Of a stretch of DNA of 42,978 nucleotides, positions 31,395 to 39,724 are shown piece by piece (position 1 is the stretch's first letter; every line of letters starts with the position of its first letter). The notes beneath the pieces were generated by a model, which did not search any database, was not told where the DNA came from, and was given only the letters and a program-made list of their open reading frames with translations. The DNA is taken from assembly GCA_003136675.1 (NCBI GenBank), contig PLFE01000211.1, forward strand, positions 40,629 through 83,606. The letters run 5' to 3'. The translations under genes and the position numbers were made by a program. Source of the DNA: Bryobacterales bacterium. GTDB taxonomy: Bacteria > Acidobacteriota > Terriglobia > Bryobacterales > Bryobacteraceae.

Positions 31395-34300
31395 CTAGGT
31401 TTGATCTCCCTGTTTATCGCGGCTGGTGATCACGTGATGCTTTCCTTCGGGACGATTCTGCCCCACCGACGGTAAGTCTCGCAGACCAACACCGGGCAAG
31501 CGGTTGCCGTTCGGCTTGGGACGCAGCCGCCAAGCCACTCTTCCCGGTTCGATGTTGGCCGTATGAGCCTTGGAGTTCATGATACTCACATTGGGGTCGG
31601 CTGCAAGGGCGCTGAGTTCATTGGCCGAGTCGCCGCGAACTAATCCGCTGCTGCCCCAGTGATAAGGCAGCCCGATCTGTTGAAAGGTTCGCTTACCGAT
31701 CCTGAGAGGAACAATGCGTTCGGTAACCAGCACGCGCGCTTCAATGGCCGCGCGAGCAGTGACAATGGTGGCCCAATCTCCGTTTCGAAGGCCTTTTTCA
31801 GCAGCCAGATCCACGGAGACCTCACAGAACATTTCCGGCTGTAGTTCACTCAACCAGGAGAGCCATCGCGACATGCCGCCCGCGGTATGATGCTCGGTCA
31901 GCCGGTAAGTGGTGAGTAAGTAGGGAAACCGTTGATCGTCATAGGGACGATGCATCGGGTTTTGCGCACGGTCGTAATCGATCCGCACGGGGTTGCACTG
32001 CTGCCCGTAAAGAGCATTCCTCACCACCGATTCCAGGGCTTCATAGTGCACGGGGAGCGGGCCTTCCAGCATGCCTTTGGGAGAAAACAGCCAGGCCTTC
32101 CCGTCGGGTTGCATGATGAAAGGATCGATGCCGGAAATGGTTTCCTTGCCCTTGGCGCCGGGCGCGGGACGGTGGGAAGGCGGTAGCGTTTCAATGAAAT
32201 CCGGAACGTCGAAGCCGGTCCATTTAAGCTTGTCCTCATCCCACCAGACAACCTTCTTGCGCTCCGACCATGGCTTCCCTTCCGGGTCAGCGGATGCGCG
32301 ATTGTAAAGAATCCGGCGATTCGTCGGCCACGCCCAGCCCCATTCGGCAGCCACCCAGTCCTGCTGCGAAGCAGGCTTACGCCGCGCGGCCTGGTTCTCA
32401 CTGTGCGCGTAGACGCCCGAGTAGATCCAGCAGCCGCAGGCAGTGGAACCATCTTCCTTCAGATCCGTAAAGCCCTTCACCGCTCTCCCGTCGGCGATGG
32501 TGAAGCCGTTGATCTCCTTCAGAACAGCTTCGGCACTGGGGTCTTCGTACCTGCCTTCGGTCGGATAATCCCAGGTCAGGTCGAGCAGGGCGCGGTCTTT
32601 CGGATCGGTGGAACCGGCATACAATTCTCGCAGCCGCTTCCCCAGGTGGAAGAAAAAGTGCAGTTCGCTGCGCGCGTCTCCCGGCGGTTCTATCGCCTTG
32701 TGTCTCCACTGCAACAGCCGCTGGGTATTGGTGAAGCTGCCTTCTTTCTCGGTATGCGCCGCCGCCGGGAAGAAGAATACCTCGGTTGCGATGTCGGCGG
32801 TCCTCACTTCGCCGCGGGCGTGCTCGGGCGAGACCTTCCAGAACTCGGCTGTCTCAATCATGGCCAAGTCGCGAACCACCAGCCATTCCAGATTCCGCAA
32901 CCCTTCGCGCTGCATTGCGCCGTGCGGCGAACCCACCGTGGGATTCTCACCGACGACGAAGTAGCCTTTCACCGTTCGATCGATCATATTGACCACGGAA
33001 GTCATATGCGAATGATCGCCGGTGAGTCGCGGAATATAGTCAAAAGCCCAACCGTTCTCCGCCGTCGCCTTCTCGCCGTACCAGGCCTTGAGCATGGAAA
33101 CGAGATACTTCTTCCCTTCCCCCCACCAACCGGTTTCGCCAATTTCGTTCTTACAATAAGCTTCGAAATCGGTATCTTGCTTCGCTCGCGGCATCGCCAG
33201 ATAGCCGGGAAAAAGATTGAACAGCGTAGGGATATCGGTGGAACCCTGAATCGAGGCGTGGCCGCGCAGGGCGAGGATGCCTCCACCGGGACGCCCGATG
33301 TTCCCCAACAAGGTCTGCACAATAGAAGCCGCGCGAATGATCTGCGCTCCGGTAAGATGGTGTGTCCAGCCCACGGCGTAACAGAATGCGGAGGTTCGCT
33401 CGCGCCCGGAATTCGCACAGAGCGTCTCCGCGATCAACAAAAACTTCTCGGGAGGAATCCCGCAGACTTCGTACACCATCTCCGGCGTATAGCGCTGATA
33501 ATGGCGCTTCAGAATCTGGAAGACGCACTTGGGATCTTGCAAGGTGAGGTCGCGGCCGCCGCTCGCGAGCTTCCACGCATCTAAGTTATACTCCGCTTTG
33601 TCCTTGTCCCAACCGCTGAACAAACCATCGAGATCTTCGGTGTCCTGAAAGCCATCGTTCACAATCATCGCGGCGTTGGTGTAATTGAGAACATACTCGG
33701 GGAAGTGCCGGCCGTTTTCCAGGATGAAACGGATCAGGCCACCGAGGAACGCAATGTCCGTTCCCGGACGAATGGCGGCGTGGATATCGGCCACGGCGCT
33801 CGTGCGCGTGAACCGCGGATCCACATGGATGATTTTCGCCCCGCGCTCTTTGGCCTTCATCACCCATTGAAAACCAACGGGGTGATTTTCGGCCATGTTG
33901 GAGCCTTCGATCACAATACAATCGGCGTTCTGCAGATCCTGCTGGAACGTGGTTGCGCCGCCTCTGCCAAAACTTGCCCCCAGACCGGGGACGGTTGAGG
34001 AGTGTCAAATACGGGCCTGGTTTTCGACCTGTACAATACCCAGCCCGCAGAACAACTTCTTGATGAGATAGTTTTCCTCGTTATCAAGAGTCGCTCCACC
34101 CAGGTGAGCCATGCTCAACGTACGATGCAGCGGATGCCCTTCTTCATGCTTGTCCTGCCAGTTGGCGTCGCGCGCGGCTTTCACGCGATCGGCCACCATG
34201 TCCATCGCGCGATCGAGTGGAATGGTCTCCCATTCGGTGGCGTGCGGACGCCGGTACAGCACTTTCTGAGCGCGCTGATTGCCGGTGACTAATTGAAAGC

Positions 34301-34574
34301 TGGCCGAACCTTTGGGGCAGAGGCGTCCCGCGGAGATTGGCGAATCCGGGTCACCTTCGATGTCGATGATCCGATCGTTCTTGACGTAGACGTTCTGCCC
34401 GCAACCTACAGCGCAGTAGGGACAGATCGACTTCACCACCCGGTCCGCCGTCTTTGTGCGTGGCTGCAACTGCTGGGTGCGGCCCGATTTCGCAGTGTGG
34501 CCCAGGGCCAGGAGATCGCGATTCCGGATCTGGTTCAAGAGTGGCCAGGTGGACAGGAACGGTTTGTCGATCAT
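31395..34574 (-). CDS. fdnG: Selenocysteine-containing formate dehydrogenase catalytic (alpha) subunit
   Basis: This 1059-residue molybdopterin/W enzyme is read through one in-frame TGA (34005-34007). The N-terminal [4Fe-4S] motif is C51-x2-C54-x3-C58...C86 ('ICPYCAVGCGQNVYV', 'GRLCPKGS'). The text before the TGA, 'KKLFCGLGIVQVENQARI', and after it, 'HSSTVPGLGASFGRGGATTF', is the active-site region of formate dehydrogenase N, where residue 190 is selenocysteine. Reading frames on both sides agree exactly (31 codons to the first downstream ATG/GTG-type start). A SECIS-like hairpin follows the TGA. The C-terminal part has the Mo-bisMGD binding regions ('FPYLLTTYRLTEHHTAGGMSRWLSWL'). There is no twin-arginine signal, unlike E. 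coli FdnG. AGGAG precedes ATG 34574. Without Sec insertion the gene would yield only 189 residues. Confidence 0.93.
33977..34007 (-). promoter_or_regulatory. UGA selenocysteine codon and bacterial SECIS hairpin
   Basis: On the minus strand, TGA (34007-34005) is followed after 12 bases by GTCCCC-GGTCT-GGGGGC: a 6-bp stem (one U-G pair) capped by the pentaloop GGUCU. Bacterial SECIS elements sit just 3' of the UGA within the coding region and carry a GGU(C/A)U-type apical loop bound by SelB; the E. coli fdnG/fdhF elements also have GGUCU. Size, position and loop all match. Confidence 0.85.
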
Positions 34575-34611
34575 CTTCTCCTATGATGCCGCATGAGCTG
34601 GTGCGGCGCCA

Positions 34612-34719
34612 TTACATCGTGCTGATGCGAATATACCGTTTGATGTCGGGGATCGCAGCCGCTACCACCACAACCGCCAGCGCAATCGCCAACCCACCTA
34701 AAACGTGTTTGAAGTTCAT
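34612..34719 (-). CDS. 35-residue membrane peptide (DUF6893-like)
   Basis: The product reads 'MNFKHVLGGLAIALAVVVVA' then 'AAIPDIKRYIRISTM': one transmembrane helix followed by the signature 'P-D-[IL]-K-R-Y-x-R-[IM]', which I recognise from the DUF6893 small proteins encoded next to group 1h hydrogenases. A strong ribosome site (AGGAGG, 8 bases before the ATG) supports translation. It lies between the hydrogenase endopeptidase (2 bases upstream) and the formate dehydrogenase alpha gene (37 bases downstream). It may be a membrane tether or assembly factor for one of the two soluble enzymes. The function is unproven. Confidence 0.8.
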   Translation of the reverse strand: MNFKHVLGGLAIALAVVVVAAAIPDIKRYIRISTM

Positions 34720-34721
34720 CG

Positions 34722-35195
34722 TTATGCCTCCTGCAATTCCTTCGCGACTAAAGACGCTACCATGTCGGCCGCCTGCTCGACCGCGGCAGTTACAGGCGGC
34801 GTCAAACCCATGCGGCCTTCTTCGCCGCCCAGATCGGCGGGCTCACAACCTACTAACAGGATGTGGCCTAATCGACCACCCATGCCGCGAACCGCTCGCA
34901 GCACCTGAACGGGGTCCATCGAGTGTGCGTCGATGGCCTGTTCCCCTTCGTCCTCCAATTCCGGCTCGATGACATAGAGCGTACCGGGCTCGCCGCCTCG
35001 CGAGACCGCGTCCACCAAAATCGTCAACTCGGGAGCATCCATCAGGGCATAAGTCAGGTCGAGCCCGCGGATTCCAAAATCGACCACACGAACATCCTCC
35101 AAGGGCGCGCGACGCATCAAGACCTTGGCGACCTCACAACCAAACGCGTCGTCACCCTGGAAGATGTTTCCGATGCATGCGACCAGGATGCTCAC
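34722..35195 (-). CDS. [NiFe]-hydrogenase large-subunit maturation endopeptidase (HyaD/HycI type)
   Basis: The 157-residue protease removes the C-terminal extension of the large subunit after nickel insertion. The conserved nickel-probing residues align with D16 ('GNIFQGDDAFGCEVA'), D62 ('LTILVDAVSRGG') and H91 ('AIDAHSMDPVQVL'), the D16/D62/H90-type set of HycI. The target in this operon ends 'DPCLPCGVH' plus 22 residues, fitting cleavage after that His. It starts with GTG overlapping the upstream stop (GTGA). The remaining hyp maturation genes are outside the window. Confidence 0.9.
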   Translation of the reverse strand: MSILVACIGNIFQGDDAFGCEVAKVLMRRAPLEDVRVVDFGIRGLDLTYALMDAPELTILVDAVSRGGEPGTLYVIEPELEDEGEQAIDAHSMDPVQVLRAVRGMGGRLGHILLVGCEPADLGGEEGRMGLTPPVTAAVEQAADMVASLVAKELQEA

Positions 35196-36187
35196 ACCAA
35201 CTCCACTTCTTCCACGCCAAAGAAAAAGCGATGGCCGATTTGGCGTGCGATGCCGAAGTCGCGGCCGGGATCGTCTTCCACGGTGACCGCCAGGTGAATA
35301 TTATCCTCGAAATCGCGTTCCACGGATTCGATGATCGCGATCTTTCCATCGAGCGCTATGTCAAAGATATCGGCCTTCTTGCTTGGACGCAGCCGAACTC
35401 GATCGCCTTCGCGAAACTCCAGCTTCGAAGCCTTCCGCAGTCCGCGAATGGCGCCGTGCATTTTAGCGAATGCTTCGCGGGGCAGCGATTCCGTGCGGTC
35501 CAGAATTTCGCGCGCGCGGTGGTCACCCGCGCGAACCTCCTGTTTTTCCTCTTCGCTCAAGGTGAGTACGCGCAGCGTGAGTATCTCGTCAATCTCAGTA
35601 CCATCGAACAAGTTGCCGGCGCTTTCCGGAGCAATCTGCGGATAGTCATAAAGAATGATTGGGGAGGAGAGCATCAGCTTTGTTTCGCCCTCGCGGCCCG
35701 CAAGCACCGGCCAGGTCGCGATGTTGCGGCAAGCGGCCGCGGCTTCCTTAAGCTCATCAGGCGGCTCAAGCAGGGACACAAACGCTCCGTTGTGGACGCC
35801 GAGCAGAGTATGTGTCGAGAGCATCTGGGCGCCGCCTTCCGTACTGAGATTCCGAATGCGGATGGTGAAGCGCGTCAGCCCCGCGCTTACCGGCAAGGAC
35901 TCCAGTTCGAGAGAGCCTTCGATTGGTGGAAAAGCAAACGGCCCTGTCGAAGCAATTTCACGCTCCGTGTCTCCTTGCAGAAACCTCACCTTGAACTCGA
36001 TTGACGGCGCAGCGCCTGTCACAAGGAATTCGGTCTGCATCATGTCGCGATCCGGGCCGCCTGTCGGACCAAGCGTTCCAAAGTGCCAGCGCTGTTGGTT
36101 TTTCACCGACGACTTGCGATAAGGGTAGAGCAGAAAACCCTCATACAGCACAGCGCGGGCGATTTGTTCGAGAGGTTCGAAGTTCAC
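35192..36187 (-). CDS. Conserved hydrogenase-associated protein, unknown function
   Basis: The 331-residue soluble protein begins VNFEPLEQIARAVLYEGFLL, then 'YPYRKSSVKNQQRWHFGTLGP', an opening I associate with accessory genes in group 1h hydrogenase operons. A beta-rich middle follows, and the C-terminus (about 265-331) reads 'FREGDRVRLRPSKKADIFDIALDGKIAIIESVERDFEDNIHLAVTVEDDPGRD', a small barrel-like end. The start is taken as GTG 36187, overlapping the upstream TGA (GTGA) with GGAGG nearby; the longer frame upstream lies inside the neighbour. It may act in assembly or cluster delivery, inferred from position alone. Confidence 0.8.
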   Translation of the reverse strand: MNFEPLEQIARAVLYEGFLLYPYRKSSVKNQQRWHFGTLGPTGGPDRDMMQTEFLVTGAAPSIEFKVRFLQGDTEREIASTGPFAFPPIEGSLELESLPVSAGLTRFTIRIRNLSTEGGAQMLSTHTLLGVHNGAFVSLLEPPDELKEAAAACRNIATWPVLAGREGETKLMLSSPIILYDYPQIAPESAGNLFDGTEIDEILTLRVLTLSEEEKQEVRAGDHRAREILDRTESLPREAFAKMHGAIRGLRKASKLEFREGDRVRLRPSKKADIFDIALDGKIAIIESVERDFEDNIHLAVTVEDDPGRDFGIARQIGHRFFFGVEEVELV

Positions 36188-36831
36188 GATGCGGCCTCCT
36201 GCGGGAGCGGCAATAAGCTCTCGATCGCTTCTTCCCATGTGACCATGCCGTGATGTCTCTTGTACTCATAGAGGCGCTCAAAAGCATCGCGCCGCAGGCG
36301 CAGCCATGCGCTGTCGGGATAGTAATGATCCATCATCTCGCGCCACACCTGCGACGGCAGCCGGTATTTTGCTTCCCTGTTCCAATCGACTTGATCGATC
36401 TGCAGCGGGCCGCCCGCGGTGGCGTAGAAGATGGTTCCGCTGAACTGAAAGCAAAGCGGGACATCTTCAGACTGGATTGCGTGGAAATACTTTGCCGCGC
36501 CAACGTTGAAGTCGAACGTGCAGGCGACCGGGAGTTCGCAGGCGATCTCATGGGCGAATGCGGGCACCGTTACCGAGGCGTGCGTCCACAGCATGGAACG
36601 CAAAGTCCGGCTCCAGCGCTCCGGCTCGTCAAACAGGTCGCGCAGCCTCTCGCGTTCTAAAGGCTTGTATTGACGCCGCGACGCTTCAATCAATATCTGA
36701 CAGCGCAGTGCGATGCTCTGGATTTCCCGAGTACCGTTCAAGTTAGCCACTCGTAAACGGAACGCAATGGTGGGCACGGCCGCGAACGGTACGGCCAGAG
36801 CCCCGTCCACCGCGAACGTCAGCCCGGACAT
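36184..36831 (-). CDS. DUF6084-type hydrogenase accessory protein
   Basis: The 215-residue soluble protein starts 'MSGLTFAVDGALAVPFAAVP' and includes 'IQSIALRCQILIEASRRQYKPLE', 'LRDLFDEPERWSRTLRSMLWTHASVTVPAF' and 'MMDHYYPDSAWLRLRRDAFERLYEYKRHHG'. I recognise the pattern as DUF6084, a recurrent neighbour of group 1h hydrogenases; the biochemical role is unknown. It overlaps its upstream neighbour by 13 bases and its downstream neighbour by GTGA, so expression is tightly coupled. There are no metal-binding motifs or membrane segments. Confidence 0.8.
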   Translation of the reverse strand: MSGLTFAVDGALAVPFAAVPTIAFRLRVANLNGTREIQSIALRCQILIEASRRQYKPLERERLRDLFDEPERWSRTLRSMLWTHASVTVPAFAHEIACELPVACTFDFNVGAAKYFHAIQSEDVPLCFQFSGTIFYATAGGPLQIDQVDWNREAKYRLPSQVWREMMDHYYPDSAWLRLRRDAFERLYEYKRHHGMVTWEEAIESLLPLPQEAAS

Positions 36832-37421
36832 TCATGTCCTTTCAAATGCTGGAAGAACTGAGAGACTTCACCCCACACCTTGGCGCCGCCCGAAAGACCG
36901 CGCCAGTGCAGCCGGATCAATCCGACCAGCCGATAGCATTCATCGATGGGAACAATGAAGTGTTCGCGAACGGCGCCTACCCGATTCACTAACAGGGCTT
37001 CCACGTCAGGTTGTAAGTGGCGGAGTGCCGGATTGGCGACTAACACATCCTCCCACGCATCGAGAGGCAGCAGGGATTCCGCCGCACCCGCCGGGCCCGG
37101 ATAAAGAGCGACTACTCTTTTCGCCGGCGTGCTGTAGGAGAAGAACGCGAGCGAGATGGGTATCATCAGCTCTTCCCATTGCGCGTCGCTGATTTGAAAA
37201 TCGGGGAGTGCCTGTACCCGGCGCGGGATCGGCTGATACACAGACGCATAAAGAATCACGCAAGACGCGCACGCGCAACGGATGCGCCGCGAAGGCGGAT
37301 CGAAGTTATGAGCGTGCACCTCCGGGAGAGCCGCGCCACAGGTGTCGCAGCGCTCCTCCGCTTCCCGAGCTGGAACGAACTTACGCAGCGAATGAAGGGA
37401 TGCCCGCGCCGTGTCAGGCAA
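36819..37421 (-). CDS. DUF5947-type hydrogenase accessory protein with Cys cluster
   Basis: The 200-residue protein has a cysteine/histidine-rich N-terminus: C25-x2-C28 ('RCDTCGAALPEVHAHNF') and C49-x-C51-x2-C54 ('RIRCACASCVILY'), consistent with a zinc-ribbon or Fe-S site. The remainder (VVALYPGPAGAAESLLPLDA and 'REHFIVPIDECYRLVGLIRLHWRGLSGG') matches my recollection of DUF5947, found beside group 1h hydrogenases. The start is TTG 37421, overlapping the upstream TGA by 8 bases; no ATG precedes the Cys motif. A rubredoxin-like or assembly role is possible but unproven. Confidence 0.8.
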   Translation of the reverse strand: MPDTARASLHSLRKFVPAREAEERCDTCGAALPEVHAHNFDPPSRRIRCACASCVILYASVYQPIPRRVQALPDFQISDAQWEELMIPISLAFFSYSTPAKRVVALYPGPAGAAESLLPLDAWEDVLVANPALRHLQPDVEALLVNRVGAVREHFIVPIDECYRLVGLIRLHWRGLSGGAKVWGEVSQFFQHLKGHECPG

Positions 37422-37911
37422 TTTGAACGGCCTTCCCGACTGACATGAGAGGCACGAAGTTATTGAAGGCAGGGCTTTCCTCGATCACGATTTCCGCCGC
37501 ATCCGGCGCCGCTTCCAGTATCGCGGCTTCAACGGATTCCTTCAATCCGCACCCGCCCGCCGTCAGCCGAACCCGCACAACCCCCTCGAATACACCGACC
37601 AATTCAGCCTTGCCATTGGCTTTGGCGAGAGCCCTGTGGACCCGCGTCTCCAACTCATCGGGATGCAATCCGTGAAGCATCAGGATACTGGCGACTAAGT
37701 CGTCGGCGGCGAGACGCCGGATGGTGGCTTTTCCGGATTCGCCGGCATCGAATACGATTTCCATGATCCGCTCCAACCCGGCTCCATGGAGTGCGAGAAT
37801 GCCCTCCATCAAGGAATGCGCGGTCTGACGGCTCTCCGGATCGGGTATTAGCTCCATCCGGCGCACCAGGTCTTCGATGCGCCGGATACGTTCCTTCTCG
37901 GCGTTTGCCAT
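37414..37911 (-). CDS. NifU-like (C-terminal domain) protein with degenerate cluster site
   Basis: The 165-residue protein has residues about 5-60 helical (RIEDLVRRMELIPDPESRQT), a middle region about 65-100, and a NifU C-terminal-like domain at about 100-150 ('GVFEGVVRVRLTAGGCGLKESVEAAILEAAPDAAEIVIEE'). Canonical domains carry C-x2-C-PSS; here only C121 remains and the PSS segment is missing, so a bound [4Fe-4S] scaffold site is doubtful unless dimeric single cysteines suffice. A NifU-like gene is standard in group 1h hydrogenase operons. The start at 37911 forms TAATG with the large-subunit stop; the frame extends upstream but lies within the neighbour. Confidence 0.8.
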   Translation of the reverse strand: MANAEKERIRRIEDLVRRMELIPDPESRQTAHSLMEGILALHGAGLERIMEIVFDAGESGKATIRRLAADDLVASILMLHGLHPDELETRVHRALAKANGKAELVGVFEGVVRVRLTAGGCGLKESVEAAILEAAPDAAEIVIEESPAFNNFVPLMSVGKAVQIA

Positions 37912-39710
37912 TAGTGGCCCTGCACCCCGAACATCGGCGAGTGCCGCACATCCAGCGTCTTGCCGTTGCCCAGATACATATGGACGCCACAAGGCAGGCA
38001 GGGATCGAAACTGCGCACGGCCCGCATGATATCGATGCCCTTGAAATTCTCCGGCCCGTTTTCCTCGAAGATCGGCGTATTCTGCACGGCGTCTTCGTAA
38101 GGCCCCGGCGTACCGTAGATATCGCGCGGGTTGGCGTTCCAGGGCGTGGGCGGGTAGGGATGATAGTTGGCGATTTTTCCGTCGCGAATCACGACGTGGT
38201 GCGAGAGAACTCCACGCACGGCTTCATGGAACCCGCAACCAATGGATTCTTCCGGGACCTTGAACTCCGAGAACGTCTTGGTATTGCCCTTGTGCAGCTC
38301 CTTCATCGCCCGCTCGGCGAAATACAGAGCGGCGGCCGCCGAGTAGGCCTGAAAATAAGTCCGCGCGCGATCGCGCTCAATCGCGTTACTCCATTTCGGG
38401 ATCTTCCATTCGAATTCGACTTCCGGTTTGCCGGCGGTCTTCGGCAGGTAGATCTTCACGCTGTGACCGGTGGCCTTGATGTAGCCGATATCGACAATTC
38501 CGGCAAGCGCCGTGGACCAGAAACGCGCGATGGGTCCGCCTCCGGTATCGAGAGCCAGATGGTCGCCAGTCCGCTTGTCGTACCAACGAGGAGACATGAC
38601 CCATGAGTAGTTCCCTTTGAAATCGCGTTTCTGTGGACGAGGAGTGGTGGTCTGGTTCCAGGGATGGTTGCGGTCGACCGGGTTGCCGAGAGGATCTTGC
38701 CGGACAAACACCTCGTCGTTTTCCCAGCCGTCGTAGTAAGAGCTGCCGAGCAGGATGCGTATCCCCAGATTGATGTCCACCAGATTGTTGGTCACCAGTT
38801 CGCCGTCTACGACAACTCCCGGCGTCACATACATGGCCTTGCCCCACTTATCCATGTTCCGGTAGTTGTAATCGCAGACTTCCGGATCTTGAAAAGATCC
38901 CCAGCATCCCAGCAGGATACGGCGCTGTCCAACTTTTTCGTATCCTGGCAGGGCCTCGTAGAAGAAGTCAAAAAGATCGTCATGAAGGGGAACGACCTTC
39001 TTCATGAACTCTACATACTTCATCAGGCGGACCATATAGTCGGTAAACAGCTGCACCGTGGGGACAGTTCCCACCCCGCCCGGATAAAGAGTGGAGGGAT
39101 GAACGTGCCGGCCTTCCATCAGGCAGAACATCTCGCGGGTCATGCGGCTCATCTGGAGCGTTTCCAGATAGAACCCGCCCGTGAACGGATTCAGCGCGCG
39201 CATAATGTCGGCGATGGTCTTGTAACCATGGTCGGCGGCATGGGGCGATGGAGTTTTCTCGGCTTTCGCCAACACACCGGGATTGGTTTCCCGCACCATC
39301 TGTTCGCAGAAGTCAACCCCGACCAGGTTGTCCTGATAGAGATTGTGATCGAACATATATTCGGCGGCTTCCCCAAGATTAGTGATCCACTCGGCCATCG
39401 GCGGGGGACGAACCCCAAACGCCATGTTCTGGGCATAGCACGCGCAAGTGGCGTGGTTGTCGCCGCAAATGCCGCAGATGCGGCTGGTAATGAAGTGCGC
39501 ATCGCGAGGGTCTTTGCCCTTCATAAAGATGCTGTAGCCGCGGAAAATGGATGAAGTGCTGTGGCACTCGGCGACCTCGCGATTCTCGAAATCGATCTTG
39601 GTGTAGATTCCGAGGCTGCCGACGATCCGCGTAATCGGATCCCAGTTCATCTCAACCAGGCGGCGCTGAGAACTACTCTTTGAAGCTGTAGGTTGTGTGG
39701 TAGTTGCCAT
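37911..39710 (-). CDS. hhyL: Group 1h-type [NiFe]-hydrogenase large subunit
   Basis: The 599-residue protein carries the L1 motif 'RICGICGDNH' (C79, C82) and the L2 motif 'DPCLPCGVH' (C571, C574), the four cysteines that hold the NiFe(CN)2CO site. The C-terminal extension after H577 (MYLGNGKTLDVRHSPMFGVQ plus GH) is 22 residues, to be clipped by the endopeptidase encoded downstream. The 'MNWDPITRIVGSLGIYTKID' opening and long central region match the actinobacterial-type (group 1h) class that oxidises H2 down to atmospheric concentrations. ATG 39710 has AGGAG 10 bases upstream. It is second in the operon, 14 bases after the small subunit stop. Confidence 0.95.
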   Translation of the reverse strand: MATTTQPTASKSSSQRRLVEMNWDPITRIVGSLGIYTKIDFENREVAECHSTSSIFRGYSIFMKGKDPRDAHFITSRICGICGDNHATCACYAQNMAFGVRPPPMAEWITNLGEAAEYMFDHNLYQDNLVGVDFCEQMVRETNPGVLAKAEKTPSPHAADHGYKTIADIMRALNPFTGGFYLETLQMSRMTREMFCLMEGRHVHPSTLYPGGVGTVPTVQLFTDYMVRLMKYVEFMKKVVPLHDDLFDFFYEALPGYEKVGQRRILLGCWGSFQDPEVCDYNYRNMDKWGKAMYVTPGVVVDGELVTNNLVDINLGIRILLGSSYYDGWENDEVFVRQDPLGNPVDRNHPWNQTTTPRPQKRDFKGNYSWVMSPRWYDKRTGDHLALDTGGGPIARFWSTALAGIVDIGYIKATGHSVKIYLPKTAGKPEVEFEWKIPKWSNAIERDRARTYFQAYSAAAALYFAERAMKELHKGNTKTFSEFKVPEESIGCGFHEAVRGVLSHHVVIRDGKIANYHPYPPTPWNANPRDIYGTPGPYEDAVQNTPIFEENGPENFKGIDIMRAVRSFDPCLPCGVHMYLGNGKTLDVRHSPMFGVQGH

Positions 39711-39724
39711 GTCGATGAGCTCCT

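Noticed and set aside
32403..33584. 393-codon plus-strand frame opposite formate dehydrogenase alpha
   Set aside because: It is antisense to a strongly conserved enzyme and has no domain.
31395..34574. Reading the formate dehydrogenase alpha gene as a nonsense-mutated pseudogene
   Set aside because: The stop is UGA exactly at the selenocysteine position, the frame is otherwise perfect over 1059 codons, and a SECIS-like hairpin follows.
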